Positions 4,813-9,167 of a stretch of 9,167 nt of DNA are shown here, piece after piece (positions within the stretch are counted from its first letter, which is position 1; the number at the start of each line of letters is the position of its first letter). The stretch is from Natrinema soli. GTDB taxonomy: Archaea > Halobacteriota > Halobacteria > Halobacteriales > Natrialbaceae. The DNA lies in assembly GCF_028618695.1 (NCBI RefSeq), contig NZ_JAQIVI010000288.1, forward strand, positions 1-9,167, in the 5' to 3' direction. A program made the translations under genes and the position numbers. A model generated the notes under the pieces. That model had not been told where the DNA came from, did no database searches, and saw nothing but the letters and a program-made list of their open reading frames with translations.

Positions 4813-7143
4813 TCACTCCGTCGCGATTGCACCGGTGTCCTCGGCGTCCGGTGGGGCCGCCGAGCCGCCACCACCGCCGAACAGCCGGCCGCCGCCGGTG
4901 AGGACGTAGAGGATGGCGAGGCCGAGCAGGTAGGTGAGCGAGATCGGGATGGCGAACAGCAACATCATGAGGATCCCCTTCGGGCTGAAGAAGGCGGCGA
5001 TGACGAAGATGCCGACGACGACGGGCCGCCAGCGCTCGAGCATCGAGCGGTAGCTGGCGACGCCGCCGACGTGGAACAGCGCCATCGTGACGATGATGTT
5101 GAGCAGGAAGCCGATGCCGACGGTCGTGGCGATAACGAGCCAGAAGAAGCTCTTGATCCGGTAGGAGATGACCATCCCGTTGCTGATCGCGTCCGAGACC
5201 AGATACGAGATGATCGTCGGCGCGACCCAGAAGAATCCGAGATAGGTTCCGACGGCGAAGCCGGCGAGCAGGCCGCCGGCCCAGACGACGAACGTCCGTC
5301 GGTCGCCATAGACCAACCCGCGCTCCTTGGCGGGCGGCCAAGCGTAGAACAGCACCAGCGGGAGGGTAGCGACGAGTCCGGCGAGCGCGCTCACCTTCGC
5401 CTCGAAGATGAGCACTTCGACCGGGTGCAACGCGACGACGATGTCCATCGCTTCGATGAGTTCGCCGAGACTCATCGTGCTCGGATCGGCGCCCTCCCTG
5501 ACGACCTCCTCGAGCACGTGTCGGGGAACCCGATCGAGGAAGAGCCTGAGTACGTCCCCGAGACCGCCGGAGTAGAGCCAGAAGAAGGTGCCGCCCATGA
5601 CGACCATGAACAGCCCGACGATGCGGAACACCTTCGAGGTGAGACTGTTGAAGATGAAGGCGATGTCGTAGGCGTAGCCGCCGATGTCGTCCTCGTCCGT
5701 CTCCTCCTCGGTGAACGGGTCGAGCATACCGGCCGCGGTGCTCGCGAAGAGGCTCTCGTCATCGTCGTCCGCTGCACCGCCTGCCCCGGCGCTTGCGCCA
5801 GCGCCTGCTGCCGCGCCGTCACCGCTGTCGTCGGTCGTCTCTATCGAATCGAACCTGTCGAGGATGGCTTGCGCTTTCTCCCGGTCGTCGTCGTACATCG
5901 CCTGCCGGGAGTACTCCAGCGCCTGGTCCTCGCTCATACTGTGGAAGACCTGTACCGACACGTCGTCGATATCCTCGACTGCGAGCGTCTCGAAGTCGAC
6001 GTCCTCGTGCGTATCCGCCCGTCGAATGTCGTCTTCTCGCGGATAGACCGGCTGCTGGAGCACGTGAATCGTGTAGCCGAGCAGGATGACGAAGCCGACG
6101 GCGGCAGCGATCAGCAGCCCGACCGCGACCTCGCCGGCGAGACCGTGGGTACTCGCCATCGTCTCGAGACCGAGGGTCCCGCTGGGACGCAGCCACGACG
6201 GGAACGTGGGGTAGACGGACTCGCGGAGGTAGCCGAAGCCGCCCTGGTTGACGGCGACGGAGATCGCAGCCGCGACGACGGCGAGCACGCCGCCGAACTG
6301 GAGGAGACGCCGCTTGACGTGGTCGGTTCCCGTCCCCTCGGATTTCGCCGCGCCGCGCCGGCGGACGTTGGTGACGACCTTGGCCAGTCCGAGGCTGAAG
6401 ACGTAGAGGACGACCATCGGCATGGCCCACATGACCTGCGTGAACGGGTCCGGTGGCGAGAAGAGGGCCCCGAAGATGACGATCCCGACGACGGCGTGTC
6501 GCCACTTGTCCCGGAACGTCTCGTAGGGGATGATCTCGGTGTAGGACAACACGCCCATCAACAGCGGGAGCTGGGCGGCGAGCCCGAACGAGAGCGTCAG
6601 CAGTGCCATGAACTCGGTGAACTCGGTGATCCCGTAACTGGGTTTGACACCGGCGCTGACGGCGTTCCCCGCGAGAAAGCCGAACGCGTAGGGGAAGAAG
6701 ATGCTGTAGGCGTAGATGACCCCCGCTACGAACAGCGAGAGTGCCATCACCACGAAGCCGGCGATGTACCCCTTCGAGACCGGGACGACGCTGTGATAGC
6801 CGCGGCGACGGATCGCCTTCCGGGAGAAAAAGAGCAGTGCGGGAATCGCAACGACAGCGCCCGTGATCATCCCGATCTTGGCCTGTAAGAGGATCACCTC
6901 GAACGGCGTTCGCGTGATGATGTCGGTCGAGCCGGCGATCTCCTCGTTCATCTGGCCCTTCGCCGTCGCCTCGAGGAAGTCCCAGACGACCACGCGGAGC
7001 GCGTAAAAGGAGCTGACGAAGCCGATGAGAAAGACGATAAACACCTTCTGCAGGTGCTCCTGTGCACCCGAGAGGAGCGCGCCGATCGTCTCCCGGCCGC
7101 TGTTGATGGCTTGGGCGGTGTCCTCGTCGACGGCAGAACTCAT
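4813..7143 (-). CDS. tatC2: TatCt: Sec-independent (Tat) translocase with two fused TatC domains
   Basis: A 776-aa polytopic membrane protein, roughly three times the length of a normal TatC. Domain 1 (about residues 20-260) has hydrophobic segments near 31-50, 83-106, 126-150, 178-201, 217-232 and 238-256, with the TatC signatures TPFEVILLQAKIG (79-91), FFPYAFGFL (149-157) and FSPPDPFTQ (228-236). Two extra membrane segments follow (283-300, 339-360). Next is an acidic cytoplasmic linker (about 361-495) with an Ala/Gly-rich run and a poly-Asp patch. Domain 2 (about 500-750) repeats the fold with HPVEVLIFEAKVS (573-585) and FFSPKGILM (718-726). The 6+2+6 total gives the 14 membrane spans known for haloarchaeal TatCt. 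It acts in the cytoplasmic membrane in export of folded proteins with twin-arginine signals. It is divergent from tatCo. The ATG at 7143 has a TATA-like GATAAC about 27 nt upstream. The symbol follows the tatC2/tatCt naming. Confidence 0.95.
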   Translation of the reverse strand: MSSAVDEDTAQAINSGRETIGALLSGAQEHLQKVFIVFLIGFVSSFYALRVVVWDFLEATAKGQMNEEIAGSTDIITRTPFEVILLQAKIGMITGAVVAIPALLFFSRKAIRRRGYHSVVPVSKGYIAGFVVMALSLFVAGVIYAYSIFFPYAFGFLAGNAVSAGVKPSYGITEFTEFMALLTLSFGLAAQLPLLMGVLSYTEIIPYETFRDKWRHAVVGIVIFGALFSPPDPFTQVMWAMPMVVLYVFSLGLAKVVTNVRRRGAAKSEGTGTDHVKRRLLQFGGVLAVVAAAISVAVNQGGFGYLRESVYPTFPSWLRPSGTLGLETMASTHGLAGEVAVGLLIAAAVGFVILLGYTIHVLQQPVYPREDDIRRADTHEDVDFETLAVEDIDDVSVQVFHSMSEDQALEYSRQAMYDDDREKAQAILDRFDSIETTDDSGDGAAAGAGASAGAGGAADDDDESLFASTAAGMLDPFTEEETDEDDIGGYAYDIAFIFNSLTSKVFRIVGLFMVVMGGTFFWLYSGGLGDVLRLFLDRVPRHVLEEVVREGADPSTMSLGELIEAMDIVVALHPVEVLIFEAKVSALAGLVATLPLVLFYAWPPAKERGLVYGDRRTFVVWAGGLLAGFAVGTYLGFFWVAPTIISYLVSDAISNGMVISYRIKSFFWLVIATTVGIGFLLNIIVTMALFHVGGVASYRSMLERWRPVVVGIFVIAAFFSPKGILMMLLFAIPISLTYLLGLAILYVLTGGGRLFGGGGGSAAPPDAEDTGAIATE

Positions 7144-7166
7144 TGGGTTGGGGTAACTGACATCCA

Positions 7167-7172
7167 GTTATC
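7167..7172 (-). promoter_or_regulatory. TATA-like box of tatCt
   Basis: The minus strand reads GATAAC, centred 26-27 nt upstream of the tatCt ATG at 7143. This is leaderless geometry. It lies in the 140-bp divergent region shared with tatCo. Confidence 0.55.
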
Positions 7173-7253
7173 AACCTTTCGAGTGGGTGTGCGGGTTCGT
7201 GGGACGATCAAACGGCCTTCTCACTCTCGAGGGGTGGTCGTAAGAAAAAGGCC

Positions 7254-7259
7254 TATAAC
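7254..7259 (+). promoter_or_regulatory. TATA-like box of tatCo
   Basis: TATAAC preceded by the purine-rich TAAGAAAAAGG (BRE-like, 7241-7251). It is centred about 27-28 nt before the ATG at 7284, so the transcript is predicted to be leaderless. Its centre is about 87 bp from that of the tatCt box, so both promoters fit without overlapping. Confidence 0.65.
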
Positions 7260-7283
7260 CGGTGGCCTATCAGTATTCCGTAG

Positions 7284-8300
7284 ATGTCGGACGAGCCGGC
7301 GGACGATCGCGATGTCGAGTCTCCCGAAGAGTCACGGGAGGACCCCGATATCGAGGGCCCTGACGAGTCACGGGACGACCTCGATGAGCGACCGCTGGCT
7401 CCGGACGATGCCGCCGAATCCGATCCCGACCCCGCCTCCGAGACCGGATCGTCAGCGACCGACGGCGCGGAGTCGTCGAATCTCGAGACCGATGGCGAAG
7501 GCGTCGTCGGCGATCCGCACACCCCCGAGCAGCCGTACCCCGATCCCGACGACGATATCGGGGGGCTCTCGACGCCGCCGGACGACGAGGAGATGCCCCT
7601 GGCCGATCACATCGAGGAGATGGTGCTCCGGCTGGCGGTCGTCTTGCTGTTCGGGGCCGGCGGGACGGCGATCGGTCTGCTGTGGGCCTCGCAGGCCATC
7701 GAGTTCATCTGGTTCAACGTCTTCCCCTACGACGCCGGACAGGTTCCGCCGCCTCACGTCTACAACCCGCTCGAGCTGTGGTTGACCCGGATCAAGATCT
7801 CGTCGCTGCTCGGGATTATGATCGCGCTGCCGGCGTTCGTCTACGAGTGTTACCTGTTCATGCGGCCGGGGCTGTACCCCAACGAGCGCAAGTACTACCT
7901 CGCGGCGGTCCCGACGAGCGTCGTTCTCGGCGCGATCGGGATGCTGTTTTCGTACGTGATCGTCTTGCCGATCCTCTTTCGGTACTTCACCTACTACGCG
8001 GAGGAAAGCGCCGAGATCGCGTACGCGCTGGGCGAGACGTTCAACCTGATCATCACGCTGATGGGCTTTCTCGCGATCGTCTTCCAGATTCCGCTCTTCA
8101 TCATGCTGGCGATCATGATGGGCGTGACGACCCGCCGCTGGCTGGCCCAGAAGCGGCTGTACTTCTGGGCGGGCTTCGCGGGGCTCTCGTTCATGTTCAC
8201 GCTCGACCCGACCGGGATGGCCCCCATCCTCGTCGCCGTCACGATGATCCTGCTGTTCGAAGGGACGCTGTTCATCCTGAAGTGGGTCGGACGGACGTAG
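7284..8300 (+). CDS. tatC1: TatCo: Tat protein translocase TatC with acidic N-terminal extension
   Basis: A 338-aa protein. Residues 1-105 form a very acidic cytoplasmic tail of low complexity, containing a 12-residue imperfect repeat (SREDPDIEGPDE then SRDDLDERPLAP, a 36-nt period). The TatC core covers about 106-335 with six membrane segments near 114-134, 172-192, 208-230, 252-274, 294-306 and 312-333. Features expected for twin-arginine signal-peptide binding are present. HIEEMVLRL at 109-117 corresponds to the HLxELRxRL motif of bacterial TatC. LYPNERK has Glu201 at the place of E. coli Glu103. LDPTGMAP (307-314) resembles the last-loop motif. YNPLELWLTRIKIS (160-173) is also typical. 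It should recognise twin-arginine precursors and, with TatA-type subunits encoded elsewhere, export folded proteins. The start is supported by a TATA-like box 27-28 nt upstream. Confidence 0.96.
   Translation: MSDEPADDRDVESPEESREDPDIEGPDESRDDLDERPLAPDDAAESDPDPASETGSSATDGAESSNLETDGEGVVGDPHTPEQPYPDPDDDIGGLSTPPDDEEMPLADHIEEMVLRLAVVLLFGAGGTAIGLLWASQAIEFIWFNVFPYDAGQVPPPHVYNPLELWLTRIKISSLLGIMIALPAFVYECYLFMRPGLYPNERKYYLAAVPTSVVLGAIGMLFSYVIVLPILFRYFTYYAEESAEIAYALGETFNLIITLMGFLAIVFQIPLFIMLAIMMGVTTRRWLAQKRLYFWAGFAGLSFMFTLDPTGMAPILVAVTMILLFEGTLFILKWVGRT
7329..7379 (+). repeat. In-gene direct repeat in the tatCo acidic tail
   Basis: GAGTCACGGGAGGAC (7329-7343) recurs as GAGTCACGGGACGAC (7365-7379), 14 of 15 bases, 36 nt apart and in frame. 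The repeat encodes the two ESREDx/ESRDDx blocks of the disordered tail. A recent 12-codon duplication is a simple explanation. Confidence 0.6.
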
Positions 8301-8423
8301 TCCGCCGCGGCCTGGTTTCGAGCCGGTATCGAGTCGGTTGTGCCCCTCTCGACTGTCAGTATGTGTGATCGATCGGGCGATCTTCCGACTACTTCTCGAC
8401 AGCGATGGTCGGTCGTCGCTTGC
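8301..8423. other. Intergenic spacer between tatCo and the MITE-like element
   Basis: No gene or clear hairpin terminator seen. The 10-mer GACTGTCAGT at 8351-8360 reappears exactly 280 bp later at 8631-8640 inside the right end of the mobile element. This may be chance or a trace of an earlier insertion. Confidence 0.4.
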
Positions 8424-8650
8424 TATAGTAGCCACTGAAACGAGTTACACGCTGATCGATAGTCCGCGGTTCATACTCACTGTGAACGCTCACTCTGTTC
8501 GCTCACGGCTCGCTTGGCTCACCGTTCGCGTTCCCGCGGTTCTCGCTCACTCTGTTCGCTCCGAACCGCGCCTCGCTCCGAACCGCGAACGTTCCGAACC
8601 GCGCTACTCTCATGCGATCAGGTGTGCAGTGACTGTCAGTGGCTACTATA
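8424..8650. mobile_element. MITE-like non-autonomous element (227 bp) with terminal inverted repeats
   Basis: The left end TATAGTAGCCACTGA (8424-8438) is the exact reverse complement of the right end TCAGTGGCTACTATA (8636-8650). Similarity continues more weakly inward: the left TGATCG (8453-8458) pairs with the right CGATCA (8615-8620), giving imperfect 35/36-bp inverted repeats with several matches between. The interior holds no gene and is made of short repeats. CGCTCACTCTGTTCGCTC occurs at 8487-8504 and 8544-8561. TCCGAACCGCG occurs at 8560-8570, 8577-8587 and 8593-8603. This is the form of a miniature inverted-repeat transposable element mobilised by a transposase in trans. The ends may begin at GTAGCC with a TATA or TA target duplication, or at TATAGTAG with none visible; the sequence alone does not decide. 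The parent insertion-sequence family is not recognised. Confidence 0.7.
8487..8603. repeat. Internal short repeats of the MITE-like element
   Basis: Two exact 18-bp copies of CGCTCACTCTGTTCGCTC (57-bp period) are followed by three exact copies of TCCGAACCGCG (17- and 16-bp periods). The complementary word CGCGGTT at 8535-8541 lies between them, so the middle of the element can fold. Confidence 0.75.
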
Positions 8651-8715
8651 TTCGATGATCCAAACCTGTCAATCAATACCACGGGGTTCATTCGTGGACA
8701 TATGTCCGCTCGACT

Positions 8716-8732
8716 CGGCGGAATAGCCGCCG
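8716..8732. repeat. GC-rich inverted repeat, 6-bp arms
   Basis: CGGCGG, five-base spacer AATAG, CCGCCG, followed on the plus strand by TTTAATCC. It could be a weak hairpin terminator for transcripts coming from tatCo, or chance; archaeal terminators depend more on T-runs, which are short here. Confidence 0.4.
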
Positions 8733-8810
8733 TTTAATCCCCTTATATTCCCCCTATCCATTCGCATATTGCGGACTCTCCCCGATTCAGCCGAGAAAAT
8801 ACGTTATTTG

Positions 8811-8827
8811 TAAACGATCACCGTTTA
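8811..8827. promoter_or_regulatory. Candidate operator: TAAACG-N5-CGTTTA
   Basis: A perfect inverted repeat with 6-bp arms and a 5-bp spacer. The centre-to-centre distance of the arms, about one helical turn, fits binding of a dimeric winged-helix or HTH regulator. It lies next to plausible promoter words upstream of nasA, so it could control nitrogen-dependent expression; no regulator can be named from the sequence. Confidence 0.35.
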
Positions 8828-8891
8828 GTAGTTGCATATGTTTTCTTGAGGCGTGAAACTCTGAATGATGTCGTGCAAATCTCTCTCCGAT

Positions 8892-8944
8892 AGGTGTGAT
8901 TGTAAATCACACATCCCCGTCCGCGTCGCGTCCCGGAGGTGTGA
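8892..8944 (+). promoter_or_regulatory. nasA leader: palindrome and competing Shine-Dalgarno pairing
   Basis: GTGTGATT-GTA-AATCACAC (8894-8912) is a perfect inverted repeat. AGGTGTGA occurs at 8892-8899 (its left arm) and again at 8937-8944, spanning the Shine-Dalgarno. The middle strand TCACACATCC (8907-8916) can pair with the first copy or, over 9 of 10 positions, with GGAGGTGTGA (8935-8944). If transcribed, this gives two mutually exclusive hairpins, one of which hides the ribosome-binding site. Alternatively the palindrome is a DNA operator, and its AT core could overlap a TATA box. Confidence 0.5.
8935..8941 (+). promoter_or_regulatory. Shine-Dalgarno GGAGGTG of nasA
   Basis: A strong match to the 3' end of 16S rRNA, 6-8 nt before the GTG start at 8948. 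It fixes this otherwise uncommon start codon and shows that the mRNA has a leader, unlike most other genes in the window. Confidence 0.8.
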
Positions 8945-8947
8945 GCC

Positions 8948-9167
8948 GTGACCGATCTGGTGCCGACCACGTGTATGCGGTGTGCAGTCGGCTGCGGGCA
9001 CGTCCAGCAGGCCCCCGATCGCGGCTACGGTCTCGGGTCCGTCCGCGGCGATCCGAGTCATCCGGTCAACAAGGGACTGGCCTGTCAGCGCGGCGTCAGC
9101 GAGACCGCCGATCCGGGCGGCGAGTGGCTCACCAGGCCGCTCGTCCGCAAGGACGGCGAGCTCGTGG
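8948..9167 (+). CDS. nasA: Molybdopterin oxidoreductase N-terminus, probably assimilatory nitrate reductase NasA (3'-truncated)
   Basis: The first 73 residues are visible. They begin at GTG 8948, chosen for its Shine-Dalgarno and an in-frame stop (TGA 8942-8944) just upstream. Cys9, Cys12, Cys16 and Cys46 give C-x2-C-x3-C-x29-C, the [4Fe-4S] ligand pattern at the N-terminus of the DMSO-reductase family (nitrate reductases, formate dehydrogenases). TTCMRCAVGCGHVQQ, RGDPSHPVNKG, LACQRGVSETADP and WLTRPLVRKDGELV closely resemble, from memory, haloarchaeal assimilatory nitrate reductase. That enzyme reduces nitrate to nitrite in the cytoplasm on a bis-MGD cofactor. No twin-arginine signal precedes the cysteines, which agrees with a cytoplasmic enzyme. 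A formate-dehydrogenase-like member cannot be excluded from this piece. It follows a long, palindrome-rich leader region. Confidence 0.8.
   Translation, partial: MTDLVPTTCMRCAVGCGHVQQAPDRGYGLGSVRGDPSHPVNKGLACQRGVSETADPGGEWLTRPLVRKDGELV

Larger units (their letters stand above)
8651..8893. other. AT-rich regulatory intergenic region upstream of nasA
   Basis: No gene is supported here. The stretch is clearly more AT-rich than the rest of the window and carries two inverted repeats, CGGCGG-aatag-CCGCCG (8716-8732) and TAAACG-atcac-CGTTTA (8811-8827). Possible TATA-like words are the region around GTTATTTG (8803-8810), preceded by CCGAGAAAA, and TTGCATATG (8832-8840). The first would start transcription near 8830 and the second near 8862. 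Either gives a nasA leader of roughly 85-120 nt. Confidence 0.5.

Noticed and set aside
4617..4874. An 85-residue minus-strand frame overlapping the tatCt 3' end and the repeat-like zone
   Set aside because: It runs through repetitive DNA and overlaps tatCt; there is no recognisable family.
5071..6888. A 605-residue open frame on the plus strand opposite tatCt
   Set aside because: It is a mirror of the tatCt reading frame in high-GC DNA. The translation is low-complexity and charged, without domains, while the minus strand gives a clear TatC protein.
7452..8435. A 327-residue open frame on the minus strand across tatCo and beyond
   Set aside because: Arg/Asp/His-rich shadow translation with no family features; tatCo on the plus strand is unambiguous.
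8487..8603. Possible CRISPR array or tandem-repeat array
   Set aside because: Repeats are 11-18 bp with irregular 16-, 17- and 57-bp periods and no unique spacers of constant length; terminal inverted repeats explain the region better.
8825..9061. A 78-residue minus-strand frame across the nasA start
   Set aside because: It overlaps the well-supported nasA N-terminus and Shine-Dalgarno in antisense and has no features of its own.

Overview
The window is chromosomal DNA from a halophilic archaeon (class Halobacteria). The evidence is high GC, very acidic proteins rich in Asp and Glu, a haloarchaeal PCNA, a HalOD1-domain protein, and the haloarchaeal Tat pair TatCo plus double-domain TatCt. 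Many genes have a TATA-like box about 27 nt upstream of the start codon, as in leaderless haloarchaeal transcripts. The genus cannot be fixed from the sequence alone.

Layout. Positions 1-663 hold the 3' part of an alpha/beta-hydrolase gene. It converges on a small HalOD1 gene (713-1027, minus). Next on the minus strand are the sliding clamp gene pcn (1108-1851) and a small PRC-barrel-like gene (2045-2287). On the plus strand are a DUF106 (EMC3/TMCO1-type, YidC-like) membrane protein (2427-3314) and the 23S rRNA 2'-O-methyltransferase RlmE with a C-terminal TRAM domain (3406-4182). A very short ribbon-helix-helix gene (4191-4367, minus) converges on rlmE. A gene-poor 445-bp stretch with haloarchaeal-style repeats follows. 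Then come the divergent Tat translocase genes tatCt (4813-7143, minus; two fused TatC domains) and tatCo (7284-8300, plus), which share a 140-bp promoter region. The last part is a 650-bp intergenic region. It contains a 227-bp MITE-like element with imperfect 35/36-bp terminal inverted repeats, an AT-rich stretch with palindromes, and a leader in front of the start of a molybdopterin oxidoreductase, most likely assimilatory nitrate reductase NasA (8948 to the window edge).

How the genes relate. Three genes concern membrane insertion or export: DUF106, TatCo and TatCt. Two concern core information processing: PCNA and RlmE. The tatC pair should form the core of the Tat pathway, which haloarchaea use as a major export route for folded proteins.

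The most interesting non-coding signal is upstream of nasA. The octamer AGGTGTGA occurs twice, once as the left arm of a perfect 19-bp inverted repeat and once spanning the Shine-Dalgarno. Both copies can pair with the same middle strand. That is the geometry of a mutually exclusive, Shine-Dalgarno-sequestering RNA switch, although a DNA operator is an equally possible reading of the palindrome.
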